Source of the DNA: Clostridiales bacterium
GTDB lineage: Bacteria > Bacillota > Clostridia > Lachnospirales > Lachnospiraceae
NCBI GenBank assembly: GCA_012519905.1
Contig: JAAYPG010000038.1
Span: 1 to 41,778 of the forward strand
Direction of reading: 5' to 3'
DNA: 41,778 nucleotides
Of this stretch, positions 16,863 through 25,409 are shown one piece after another. A program made the position numbers and the translations under genes. Every line of letters begins with the position of its first letter. Position 1 is the first letter of the stretch. Under the pieces are notes generated by a model, which saw only the letters and a program-made list of their open reading frames with translations, was not told the DNA's origin and did no database searches.

Positions 16863-17579
16863 CTATTTATCTGTCTCTATCAGCTCCATAAATACATCCT
16901 CAAGACTAGAATCTCCCTTAACCTCCTGAGTAGGTCCATAGGCTACAAGTCTTCCATCCTTAATTATGCCAATCTTATTACAAAGCTTTTCAGCCACAAG
17001 CAGCACATGAGTGGAGAAGAATATAGCACTTCCACTATTACAAAGTTCAACCATAATGTTCCTAAGAGTAAGGGTGGCCTTGGGATCCAATCCTACAAAA
17101 GGTTCATCTAGCACCAGCAATTTGGGCTTATGTATTAATGCTGATATAATGGCGAGCTTCTGCTTCATACCATGGGAATAAGATGAAATAGAATCTCCTA
17201 GATTTGCTGTCAACTCCAATGCTTCAGCATATTTTACTATAGATTTCTCCCTTTCATCTTTGTCAACTTCATAAATATCTGCGATAAAGTTCAAATAACC
17301 AATACCTGTTAGATGATCATAGAGGTCTGGATTATCAGGTATATATGCCGTAATTCTCTTACATGATACAGGGTCCTTCTTGATTGAAACACCGTCAATT
17401 AATATATCTCCCTCTTCAAAATCTAAGACACCTACGATAGCTCTGATTGTTGTTGTCTTACCTGCACCATTATGACCTATAAAACCAAATATATCTCCAC
17501 TATTTATATCAAGATTCAAGCTGTCTACAGCTTTCTTCCCACCTTTATAGCTCTTAGAAAAATTTCTTATACTTAGCAT
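16863..17579 (-). CDS. ABC transporter ATP-binding protein
   Basis: A 238-residue nucleotide-binding subunit: Walker A GHNGAGKTT near residue 35, signature YSHGMKQKL (a SxGxxQ-type variant used by ABC-2 exporters), Walker B LLVLDEPFVGLDP and the switch His in STHVL. It energises the neighbouring permease, probably exporting an unknown compound or affecting the cell envelope. GGAGG lies 5 bases from the ATG. It follows the aminopeptidase gene by 36 bases, so all three are probably co-transcribed. Confidence 0.93.
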   Translation of the reverse strand: MLSIRNFSKSYKGGKKAVDSLNLDINSGDIFGFIGHNGAGKTTTIRAIVGVLDFEEGDILIDGVSIKKDPVSCKRITAYIPDNPDLYDHLTGIGYLNFIADIYEVDKDEREKSIVKYAEALELTANLGDSISSYSHGMKQKLAIISALIHKPKLLVLDEPFVGLDPKATLTLRNIMVELCNSGSAIFFSTHVLLVAEKLCNKIGIIKDGRLVAYGPTQEVKGDSSLEDVFMELIETDK

Positions 17580-17615
17580 GGTAGCCTCCTTTATTTCACA
17601 GTATATTTACTCCAT

Positions 17616-19694
17616 CTATCTTTCATCAAATGCTTCGTTCAATAACAAAGTGCCCTCCAATACAAATCTTGAATCCCTTATGATAGGAATAGTAGACCCA
17701 TCATGCATTACTGCTGATATCTCCTTAATCTCATCATAGGGCAGGGTAATGTCAGTATGACAATTAAAATAGGCCTTTTTAGGGTCCGTTTCCCTAATTA
17801 GAGTTATTTCGTTATCTCTTGCTATGATTTCCTTTCCATCAGGATTATAAACCTTCAAATCCTCTCTCATGGAATAACAGGTGTCACCAATTGCAAAATG
17901 AGGACCAGTCTTTTCTGCTATAAGAATAGGGAGCTTAGGCGCTATATCAAATTTCTTTCCCATCATATAAGCGGTTGTATTAGTCCCTATAGCAAACTCT
18001 CCAAGGGGCAGGGTTTCATGATTATAGAGTAGGTTCTCCTTTATAAAGTTTTTGTTGCTTTTATCATCTTCATAGTTTTTGCAGTTGTAATCAATTATAC
18101 GCCCATCTTCAAATACTAGCTCCAGATCATGATATGCCAGATCATTTAAATATACTAGGGGAACATGAAGAACTCCGCGGGTTCCGGTAAGCATCGGTGA
18201 TGTAAACACCTCGCCTACAGGAATGTTAACATCTGCCACACAATTCTCAAAATTAGTCTCCTTATCAGGGTCCTTTAATGGTTGGAGTTTTACCATCATA
18301 TCAGTACGGTTCATACCTTTACCAAGAATTTTAACATACTCTCCCTTATCAAGCACATCTATAATACACTGTTGTATCCTTTCATAAACTTCACTATCCA
18401 GAGTATTGACCCTGACTGTAGCATCAAATATAGCTTCAAAATCAGGACCTATCTCCGATATCGGATAGGATATAATAGTAAAAGAGCTTTCAGGAGTATT
18501 AAAATATTCCTTACTTATCATCCTTACATCACTATAATAATCAGTCATCAGCTTCTGTTGCCTTTTGTTTAGACTAATTGCCTCTGGCTTATCCTTTGGC
18601 GAGAATAATTCTTCTCCAAAGACCTCCATAACAGCTGGTCCGGCATAGTTTTGTGTAATATGTTTAATCGGCTTTAGATAGGCATGTAGGACTTCTAGTC
18701 TCCTATTATTTAAGGCCTTATTAAGAAATATACCTATATCAAAACGATGGTCATAATCATATTGCTTATTGGGTGATGAACCATGGTAGCCTATCTTAAG
18801 ATGCTGTCTCTTGTTAATTGCTATATAAGCTGCCCTATATATGATTGCTTCTAATCCCATATCTTTGAAATTAGATATGGCCTGTCTAACAACTCGTTCA
18901 AAACCAATCTGATACCTTATGTTCACACTTGTTTTTTTGCTAAGGTCTAAGCCATTAGCTACAAATCCCCGTTCAAATCCTGATGTAAATGTAGCTGCCA
19001 TATCATTAATTTGCTCATCTGATAGACCATTAATATACTCCGCAGTCTTCAATTCATTGTCAGAAATATAGTCTCCATATCTATATAGATAGGCAAGGTC
19101 AGTAAGATCAGATTCCATAATTATATCTTTTGCAAATGAATATCCTGGATCTGCAGTCTCATAGGTCCTTTGATTTGTAAGAATATCACAATTATCATAC
19201 ATAAAATCAGCAATTGCTCTTTTGATATCCTTTGGAGTAAAATCGTCCTCCCAACGAACAAGTCCATAAATCTGAAGAAAAAGTTCTAGATATATAGTAT
19301 GGAGGGGCATCAGTTTCTCATAAGCATAGACAATAGTAGCCCGCAATTCTGTATATAAGAAGGATAATAGCTTGCCGTATTTATTACCTAGCATTTTGCA
19401 AGCATATGTGGGATTAGCATAGCTATAATCATAATTATCTCCCATAATATCCTCATATAAACTTCGATTCACAGCCTTTAGCTCCTCAAGAGTAAGTCTG
19501 TCATAGGCTCCTTCCCTTATCATACCCGCAACATTATCAACTAAAACAAGAAAACCTCCAACTTTATGAAAGTAATCCCTTAGGGGTATTCTTATATCTT
19601 CTTCATTCATGATCTCCCGAATACGGTCCATGGCTAAATTATACCGTTCTATAATTTCTACATTTTCATCCTCTGATAATTTCAAATAACTCAT
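17616..19694 (-). CDS. M29-family aminopeptidase with long N-terminal extension
   Basis: About 692 residues. The C-terminal part fits peptidase family M29 (AmpS/PepS, two-metal aminopeptidases): GEVFTSP (Glu about 495), LGEFAIGTN (Glu about 566), EKTGPHFAIG (His about 599), a nearby Tyr and HTD (His about 646, Asp 648) are spaced like the family's metal ligands. Known M29 enzymes are near 400 residues; here some 300 extra residues precede, with no recognised domain. There is no signal peptide, so it is cytoplasmic. ATG 19694 sits 5 bases from GGAG; the in-frame GTG at 19700 would be too close. Confidence 0.88.
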   Translation of the reverse strand: MSYLKLSEDENVEIIERYNLAMDRIREIMNEEDIRIPLRDYFHKVGGFLVLVDNVAGMIREGAYDRLTLEELKAVNRSLYEDIMGDNYDYSYANPTYACKMLGNKYGKLLSFLYTELRATIVYAYEKLMPLHTIYLELFLQIYGLVRWEDDFTPKDIKRAIADFMYDNCDILTNQRTYETADPGYSFAKDIIMESDLTDLAYLYRYGDYISDNELKTAEYINGLSDEQINDMAATFTSGFERGFVANGLDLSKKTSVNIRYQIGFERVVRQAISNFKDMGLEAIIYRAAYIAINKRQHLKIGYHGSSPNKQYDYDHRFDIGIFLNKALNNRRLEVLHAYLKPIKHITQNYAGPAVMEVFGEELFSPKDKPEAISLNKRQQKLMTDYYSDVRMISKEYFNTPESSFTIISYPISEIGPDFEAIFDATVRVNTLDSEVYERIQQCIIDVLDKGEYVKILGKGMNRTDMMVKLQPLKDPDKETNFENCVADVNIPVGEVFTSPMLTGTRGVLHVPLVYLNDLAYHDLELVFEDGRIIDYNCKNYEDDKSNKNFIKENLLYNHETLPLGEFAIGTNTTAYMMGKKFDIAPKLPILIAEKTGPHFAIGDTCYSMREDLKVYNPDGKEIIARDNEITLIRETDPKKAYFNCHTDITLPYDEIKEISAVMHDGSTIPIIRDSRFVLEGTLLLNEAFDER

Positions 19695-19708
19695 ATGCAC
19701 TCCAATCT

Positions 19709-19721
19709 ACGGTTTTTCCGT
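19709..19721. repeat. Small hairpin sharing CCGTTATATGTTA with the purM leader
   Basis: ACGG and CCGT pair around TTTTT, followed on the plus strand by TATATGTTA. The purM leader hairpin has the same CCGTTATATGTTA flank but on the minus strand. The stem is short and no clear function can be assigned. Confidence 0.3.
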
Positions 19722-19743
19722 TATATGTTATAAAATAATAGAA

Positions 19744-20001
19744 TTATTGATATAAACCTATGATATAAATAATCATAAGTATAACAAGCATAAGCCCATT
19801 ACTAATAATCCCAATCAGGGGAAATCTATAATAGATATCCCTCTTCCTTAGCTCCTTATATGATAATACAAAACCGAATAAAGCCAGGAAAAACAGAAGG
19901 ATTCCTACTATGCCAATCACTAAGCCCTCCTTAGCATTATTAAGACCAGAGATAATACTGATAGTAGCAAATCCGATAACCACAGTTAAACCTATAACCA
20001 T
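19744..20001 (-). CDS. Small membrane protein (DUF6142-like), start uncertain
   Basis: The 85 residues from ATG 20001 contain about three hydrophobic segments (4-20, 26-48 and 62-83) with a basic KELRKRD loop. The resemblance to the small Lachnospiraceae membrane family DUF6142 is from memory and moderate. ATG 20001 has no good ribosome binding site, and the frame stays open upstream with a basic, family-like segment (KKFKKKESIQ ... HTRAGIIS) up to GGGGGGAG at 20082-20089. The codon 5 bases from that site is ATA (20076), not a normal start. It lies between the VanZ-like gene and the aminopeptidase. Confidence 0.7.
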   Translation of the reverse strand: MVIGLTVVIGFATISIISGLNNAKEGLVIGIVGILLFFLALFGFVLSYKELRKRDIYYRFPLIGIISNGLMLVILMIIYIIGLYQ

Positions 20002-20117
20002 GGAAATAATTCCGGCTCTCGTATGATTTCTTCCTGAAAATTGTATACTTTCCTTTTTCTTAAATTTCTTTAATATTGAAGCTCCCCCCTTTTATTCTTC
20101 AATCATCTTATAAGTAA

Positions 20118-20636
20118 TCATTGTCCTGCTTCTATAGCTTTATAAATGGTATGAATAATTAGAAACATTAAATACCCTAAAATACCACCCAAAGAATTCA
20201 TTAATATATCATCCACATCAAATACCCCTACCTTTAGTAGGAGCTGGGATGTCTCGATTACCAGGCTAAATAAAACACTTAATATTCCAATAATATAAAA
20301 CTTGCGATATGCCCTGTTAAGTAGCGGAAGCAAAAAACCATAAGGCATAAAGGCAATAACATTTCCAAATATATTAACTATGAAGCCCTCCAAGCCAATC
20401 TGCTCTCTATACTTAATAAATCTTTTTATCTCTTTAAAAAACTTTAAATTATATTGCTGTGTTATTAAATCTCTTCCATATCTCTCGCTAAAAAATAAAA
20501 AATATGACAGTAGTAAGATATATATATAAAATAAAATCCATCCTGTAAAAATTATGAGTTTTTTATTCTTTTCCTTCAATTTTCTTCTCCAACCAAGTTT
20601 TTCATTATAATTTCCATTATTGCCATTAATATTCAT
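20118..20636 (-). CDS. VanZ-like family membrane protein
   Basis: A 172-residue integral membrane protein with about four helices (27-47, 83-103, 110-130 and 140-165). The central NIFGNVIAFMPYGFLLPL and the later ETSQLLL ... DVDDILMNSLGGILGY are typical of the VanZ-like family. VanZ itself is linked to teicoplanin resistance, but most family members have no known role and resistance should not be inferred here. The ATG has AGGA 7 bases upstream. It is the first gene of the leftward unit and has a good promoter. Confidence 0.92.
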   Translation of the reverse strand: MNINGNNGNYNEKLGWRRKLKEKNKKLIIFTGWILFYIYILLLSYFLFFSERYGRDLITQQYNLKFFKEIKRFIKYREQIGLEGFIVNIFGNVIAFMPYGFLLPLLNRAYRKFYIIGILSVLFSLVIETSQLLLKVGVFDVDDILMNSLGGILGYLMFLIIHTIYKAIEAGQ

Positions 20637-20658
20637 TTATTCGTCCTATTCTTAATCA

Positions 20659-20687
20659 ATTATAAAGCAAATATACTTTCCAGTAAA
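20659..20687 (-). promoter_or_regulatory. Promoter of the VanZ-like gene with overlapping dyad
   Basis: On the minus strand, -35 TTTACT (20682-20687) and -10 TATAAT (20659-20664) are 17 bases apart. A 6-bp dyad CTTTCC/GGAAAG (20676-20681, 20688-20693) brackets the -35 and could be a protein site. Confidence 0.65.
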
Positions 20688-20709
20688 GGAAAGATTGGTA
20701 TATAAGAGC

Positions 20710-20739
20710 TTGATTTGCGGATAATAGATTTAAAATAAT
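20710..20739 (+). promoter_or_regulatory. Promoter of the hydrogenase-like gene
   Basis: TTGATT (20710-20715) and AATAAT (20734-20739) are 18 bases apart, about 23 bases before the start codon. It is divergent from the VanZ-like promoter. Confidence 0.5.
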
Positions 20740-20762
20740 ACTATCTTTTGAGGTGTAAGTTA

Positions 20763-22016
20763 ATGAAACGATTTGATGACCTTTACCAAGAGTTGCTAAA
20801 AGCAACTATAGAGGAAAGAGAAGAGGAATATATCGGTAGTCTTGATGACTTTGATACTTACCAACTAGATTGCCTTTTACATCCTAAAAAGCATCCTTTA
20901 GTATGGTATACAGAGGAATGCAACTGTTCTGATAATGATCGACACTGCGTTAAAGTATGTCCCTTTCATGCTATTAATCCAGATGAGAGTGGCAAGTTAC
21001 AGATAAATGAAGAAGCCTGTGCAGGTTGTTCTTACTGCATACAGGAATGTAGAGCAAATAGGCTTACCTCAAGCAAAGATGTAATACCTGCCTTACAGGC
21101 TATAAGATCCCACCAGGGCTTGGTCTATGCTCTCATCGCTCCAGCCTTTTTAGGACAATTTAGCAAGGAGGTTACTCCAGGAATGCTAAGAAATGCATTT
21201 AAAATGATAGGCTTTGATGGCATGCTTGAAGTCGCCCTCTTTGCTGATATTCTTACCCTTAAGGAGGCCCTAGAGTTTGATAGAAATATACTGACCGAGG
21301 ACGATTATCAATTGACCAGCTGTTGCTGTCCCATCTGGATTGCATGGATTAAAAACATCTACAGTGAATTGATACCTCATGTTCCCCCTTCTGTTTCCCC
21401 CATGATAGCCAGTGGTCGCGCTGTGAAAATAATGCACCCAGATGCCCTCACAGTATTTATCGGCCCCTGTCTTGCCAAAAAGGCTGAGGCTAGAGATAAG
21501 GACATATCAGACGCCATTGATTATGTACTGACCTTTGAAGAGGTTGAGGATATCTTTAAAATCATGGATATTAATCCAGCTGAGATGGAGGATAGCGAAA
21601 AGGATCATTCATCCAGGGCCGGCAGAATATATGCCCATACCGGTGGAGTAAGCGAAGCTGTAAAGCTAACCTTAGAAAGATTAAACCCTAATCGAAATAT
21701 AGCCTTTCGCACCCAACAGGCTGATGGGGTTAAGGCCTGTAGGGAGTTAATTGAAAACCTTAAGTCTGGTAATTGCTCTGCTAATTTCTATGAAGGAATG
21801 GGCTGTAAAGGAGGCTGTGTCGGAGGACCAAAAGCAATTATTCCTAAGGAAGAGGCAAGAAAAAACGTAGAAGAATATGGACAGCTTGCCTCTTATCCAA
21901 CACCTATAGACAACCCTTATGTTATAGAATTACTAAATCGACTAGGCTTTGAAACAATAGAAAGCCTCATAGAGGAAAGTGATATATTCACCCGGAACTT
22001 TACAAGCAAAAAGTAG
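20763..22016 (+). CDS. [FeFe]-hydrogenase-like protein with TSCCCP motif
   Basis: A 417-residue soluble iron-sulfur protein. The N-terminal part holds two [4Fe-4S] sites (C55, C62, C66 and C86, C89, C92, C96). The H-cluster motifs follow: L1 TSCCCPIW (185-192), L2 GPCLAKKAE (234-242) and L3 CKGGCVGGP (348-356). All cysteines needed for an H-cluster appear present, so it may evolve, take up or sense hydrogen. The motifs differ from the classic TSCCP/MPC forms. No maturase (HydE/F/G) or partner subunit is nearby. ATG 20763 has GAGGTG 7 bases upstream; the TTG at 20748 precedes that site. Confidence 0.88.
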   Translation: MKRFDDLYQELLKATIEEREEEYIGSLDDFDTYQLDCLLHPKKHPLVWYTEECNCSDNDRHCVKVCPFHAINPDESGKLQINEEACAGCSYCIQECRANRLTSSKDVIPALQAIRSHQGLVYALIAPAFLGQFSKEVTPGMLRNAFKMIGFDGMLEVALFADILTLKEALEFDRNILTEDDYQLTSCCCPIWIAWIKNIYSELIPHVPPSVSPMIASGRAVKIMHPDALTVFIGPCLAKKAEARDKDISDAIDYVLTFEEVEDIFKIMDINPAEMEDSEKDHSSRAGRIYAHTGGVSEAVKLTLERLNPNRNIAFRTQQADGVKACRELIENLKSGNCSANFYEGMGCKGGCVGGPKAIIPKEEARKNVEEYGQLASYPTPIDNPYVIELLNRLGFETIESLIEESDIFTRNFTSKK

Positions 22017-22034
22017 GTTGATTAAAGCAAAAAA

Positions 22035-22072
22035 TTATCCCCCAAACCTCCATATAGGATGTTCGGGGGATT
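22035..22072. terminator. Bidirectional terminator between convergent genes
   Basis: ATCCCCC (22037-22043) pairs with GGGGGAT (22065-22071). On the minus strand it is followed by AATTTTTTG, a strong terminator for the Ig-like gene; on the plus strand the tail is TTAATATT, weaker, for the hydrogenase-like gene. Confidence 0.8.
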
Positions 22073-22108
22073 AATATTAAGATATCTTCTATGAAATACT
22101 ATATTGCC

Positions 22109-24667
22109 TTAGTATAAAGCCACAACACCAAGCTGTGTGTTCATCGGTGCAGATTGGTTACCACTCATGTCTTCTATCTTATTTTCAAGAATTTCAATTC
22201 TTAGATATGTATTCTTGTCCGGTGTACTACTTAAGGTTATTATCACATCGGATCCGGATATAGTTACAGTATTTCCAATTTCATAACTATAAGCCCCTTG
22301 TTGAATAACCTTTACAGCCATAGAGCCTGTGATCTCCTCACTGAAGGTTAAGCGAATTTCATTAAGCTTATTCTTGTCAAATACCGGAGGACCAATATAA
22401 AACGGCTTTTTGTTATCCTTAAGTGATACATTCATACTAAAATCAGTTATCGGTGCAAAGTTACCACTATAGCCTGCGACACCATTTATTCTAAGAGGTC
22501 TTTCTAAAGTGATGTCGATAGAGCCATCTGCAACTGTAAGTAATACTGTAGCACCTTCATTCTTGGTATTCTTCTCAAGTCTTGCGCTTAGAATAGTAAC
22601 ACCAGGGATGGAATAATTTCTAATATCCTGAGTAGTAGCTACATCCAGCATATTGGCAAACTCTAGGTAAATATGGCTAGGGTTAGATGTAGATTGAGCA
22701 ACTAGATAAGGTCCAGGAAGCTCCAAATTAACTCCACCTATATTATTAATAGATATTACCTTTGGTAAAGCATAGTTTCTAAAACTATCACTTGCAAAGT
22801 ATTGACCAAGTTCAAATGTATATGTACCGTAATAAACCATATTACTGAGCTTCAATTTGATAACCTTAGGATCATCGGATGACATCTTGGTATAAGCTAT
22901 ATTATTATTAGGTCTAATCTCATCTGATAGTGAAACCAAGGTTGCATCAAATACTCCTGAGTCGTTAGTAAGCTTTACCTCTTTATTGTAGGTAAGGGTA
23001 AGAACGCCTGTCTCAGCATCATATTCCTCCCTAAATAGTATCGGGTTGGATTTCTCAACATCAAAGCTTACCTGTCTAGTGTGCTGCTGGTAAGAGCTTG
23101 TATCACTAGGATTAACATTATATCCTTGCCAGCTACTAACGGATACTGTCTGAATACCAGTTCTTTGAGCATCCGCATCACTAAGGGTATAATGTACCTT
23201 CTTAGGATTACTTGCGTCAACCTCACCTACCATACTCGATCCATTGCTTAATGAAGCATAGCCACCTGTCATAATTGAACGATCAAATGTTGCTGTTAAG
23301 GTGTTATAAGCTGTCCTAGTTATTGTTAATAACCTCGCCTGTGGCTTAGGAGTATTATCAGTACGTAATACTATCGGAATAGTATAATTAGCCGGTGATA
23401 GACCTGACATATCCTTGATACCTGATAAGGTTACCGTTAATGGCTTGTTTAGGTCTGTATATGCTATATTTGATAAATTAATCGTCAGTGACTTCTTATC
23501 TTCACTTGGAATGTAATTATTCTTATTGTTAAGAATGCTTACTGTTACCCTATCAGCAGGTGTGACAGACGCACCTGGAAGAGCAGCTCCTCCTGTAACC
23601 TTTAGATCTGTAAAATCTATAGCCTCGTTAAATATTATGCTTGATATCATTCCGGATTCATCCAGTTTGACATCTACAACACTTGGAGGAACATTATCTA
23701 CATAAGTTATCAGTTTATAATAATCATTAATTGCAACCCCATCAGTTGTCTTAATCTTATCCGAAAAGTTAATTCCATATTCTCCTTCAAAACGATTGGA
23801 GGAGGTTATGGTCAATGTCTTCTTGTCAGCGGATAACTGGGCTGTAAGCTTTCCAGGGTCTGCCGCCAATACTCCTTTGATATTCTTCTTAAGTGATATA
23901 CTAATATTGTCAAGCAAAGAATTGCCACTGCCTATAACTGTTCTTTCATCTATAGGACTATCAAAAACAGCTTTAATCACTGTACTGTCTATTATATCTA
24001 CTGAGCCAACTGTTGCAGAGGGGCCTACCACCTCTATAATTATAGCATCATTTACTATACTCTTTGCAGCGTCAGCCTCGGTAGCTGTCCTTGCTGCAGT
24101 GGCCATTAAAATAACCTTTCCCGGCTTTTCTGCCCTAACAATTCCACTGGAACTATTAGTTACAACGATACATGATTTATCGCCACCTGCCAGAGACCAA
24201 TAAGTCTTATCTGATGAACCTGAAGGGAAAATATCTCTGTTGAAATTGTATGTTTCCCCTATCTTAAGTATATGCGCTCCATTAACCTCTGTGGCATTGT
24301 TAATCTTAACCTTGGTCGCAGGAATTATTACTGTTACTTTACTTTTAATAGTCTTGGTTTTCTTATTAGGATAGGTAATTATACATCTTATTTCAGCTGT
24401 ACCTTTACCTACTGTTGTAACAATACCTTTACTGGAGACCCTTGCCACCTTAGTATTAGATGATGACCATTTGTAAGTACTTCCGCTCACCTTATCCTTT
24501 ATATCCATCTGGTAGGTCTCACCCTCACCAATAATTTCAACCTTGGATTCTTTGAAGGTCGGTGTAGCGGCTAATGCTGTAAAATCACCTTGTAGCCATA
24601 ATATTGGTGTTAATATAAGCACCAATGCCATAATCAAGGCAGCCTTCTTGCCTGGGCTGTTTTTCAT
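22109..24667 (-). CDS. Secreted Ig-like (Big_2 and repeat) surface protein
   Basis: An 852-residue exported protein: signal peptide (1-34, ending in ALAA), a Big_2-type domain (about 36-115; YKWSSSNTKVARVSSKGIVT), a second Big_2-like domain (about 118-210), then at least five repeats resembling SbsA-type Ig units, each carrying a motif like KAVFDSPID, SIIFNEAID, TATFDRSIM, LTYNKEVKL or LTFSEEITG. No LPxTG, SLH or catalytic motif is visible, so its attachment mode is unknown. It may be a cell-surface or extracellular adhesive protein. AGGAGG precedes the ATG. It is monocistronic, with its own promoter and terminator. Confidence 0.87.
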   Translation of the reverse strand: MKNSPGKKAALIMALVLILTPILWLQGDFTALAATPTFKESKVEIIGEGETYQMDIKDKVSGSTYKWSSSNTKVARVSSKGIVTTVGKGTAEIRCIITYPNKKTKTIKSKVTVIIPATKVKINNATEVNGAHILKIGETYNFNRDIFPSGSSDKTYWSLAGGDKSCIVVTNSSSGIVRAEKPGKVILMATAARTATEADAAKSIVNDAIIIEVVGPSATVGSVDIIDSTVIKAVFDSPIDERTVIGSGNSLLDNISISLKKNIKGVLAADPGKLTAQLSADKKTLTITSSNRFEGEYGINFSDKIKTTDGVAINDYYKLITYVDNVPPSVVDVKLDESGMISSIIFNEAIDFTDLKVTGGAALPGASVTPADRVTVSILNNKNNYIPSEDKKSLTINLSNIAYTDLNKPLTVTLSGIKDMSGLSPANYTIPIVLRTDNTPKPQARLLTITRTAYNTLTATFDRSIMTGGYASLSNGSSMVGEVDASNPKKVHYTLSDADAQRTGIQTVSVSSWQGYNVNPSDTSSYQQHTRQVSFDVEKSNPILFREEYDAETGVLTLTYNKEVKLTNDSGVFDATLVSLSDEIRPNNNIAYTKMSSDDPKVIKLKLSNMVYYGTYTFELGQYFASDSFRNYALPKVISINNIGGVNLELPGPYLVAQSTSNPSHIYLEFANMLDVATTQDIRNYSIPGVTILSARLEKNTKNEGATVLLTVADGSIDITLERPLRINGVAGYSGNFAPITDFSMNVSLKDNKKPFYIGPPVFDKNKLNEIRLTFSEEITGSMAVKVIQQGAYSYEIGNTVTISGSDVIITLSSTPDKNTYLRIEILENKIEDMSGNQSAPMNTQLGVVALY

Positions 24668-24718
24668 ACTAATTCCTCCTATGTTTATACGCGTAATTTC
24701 TCTTCAGTTATACCATAT

Positions 24719-24747
24719 ATAGTATCATAACAGTAACTATTTGTCAA
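24719..24747 (-). promoter_or_regulatory. Promoter of the Ig-like surface protein gene
   Basis: On the minus strand, TTGACA (24742-24747) and TACTAT (24719-24724) are 17 bases apart, giving a leader of about 45 bases. Confidence 0.75.
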
Positions 24748-24773
24748 AATCTTGTTTTAAAGTTAATAATTTC

Positions 24774-25142
24774 TTAAGAGTTTTTATTGGCCATTTCCTC
24801 TTCTCTTTTCATCTGTTCTATAGTTTCAAATTCCTTTTCTTCTGATTTTATTTCCCAGTGAATCAGAAAAGCTAAGGCCGCCCTGAGCAGGATTATTCCT
24901 CCTACTAAAGCTATATCATTCCATCTAGTAACCCCAACTGTCCTAAGTATCTCTCCGCCCATTTTAAACTCGAGGCCTATTGCCATTCCTTTTGCTAGCT
25001 CTAATCTGGTGTAGGGGCTTTTCCTAATATAATTATATACACCAACCAAACCGGCTAGGACTAGGATTATTACACCTATGAACTCAAACATCAATGTTCC
25101 AACCTGACAGGCAATGTCCAACCATCCATGTAATTGCTCCAT
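24774..25142 (-). CDS. DUF1622 family membrane protein
   Basis: A 122-residue integral membrane protein. A hydrophobic helix (about 13-37) is followed by RLELAKGMAIGLEFKMGGEI, which matches the conserved LA-G-A-LEFK-G-EILRT core of DUF1622, then a second membrane region (about 77-95) and a charged C-terminal tail rich in E/K. Its function is unknown in the family. It has its own promoter and its stop lies 26 bases before the -35 of the Ig-like gene. Confidence 0.85.
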   Translation of the reverse strand: MEQLHGWLDIACQVGTLMFEFIGVIILVLAGLVGVYNYIRKSPYTRLELAKGMAIGLEFKMGGEILRTVGVTRWNDIALVGGIILLRAALAFLIHWEIKSEEKEFETIEQMKREEEMANKNS

Positions 25143-25212
25143 TTATCATATCTCCTTCTTATCTTATTCTTGTAGTATTTTGACGAATCTTAGTTCTTCT
25201 AAGTTACATCTT

Positions 25213-25241
25213 ATAATATGATATCTCTCTGTAAAAGTAAA
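25213..25241 (-). promoter_or_regulatory. Promoter of the DUF1622 gene
   Basis: On the minus strand, TTTACT (25236-25241) and TATTAT (25213-25218) are 17 bases apart. The rest of the AT-rich stretch between here and 25346 shows nothing I can name. Confidence 0.55.
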
Positions 25242-25346
25242 GATAGAATCATGGTATAAATTTAACAACTATGAGCAAATTATTATAAATATATAAATAT
25301 TAAGTAAATTTTCCATATTATACGATTTTTTGCTTTTCTTTTTCAC

Positions 25347-25375
25347 TTAACAGAATTATAATGATAGAATAGTAT
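25347..25375 (+). promoter_or_regulatory. Promoter of the small acidic protein gene
   Basis: TTAACA (25347-25352) and TAGTAT (25370-25375) are 17 bases apart. An additional TATAAT at 25358-25363 lies inside the spacer, so the exact start is uncertain. Confidence 0.5.
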
Positions 25376-25409
25376 ATAATTATAAATAAAAGAAAGGATG
25401 ATTTAGCAT

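Noticed and set aside
20118..20636. VanZ-like gene considered as glycopeptide resistance
   Set aside because: No vanRS/HAX genes nearby; VanZ-like proteins are widespread without a resistance role.
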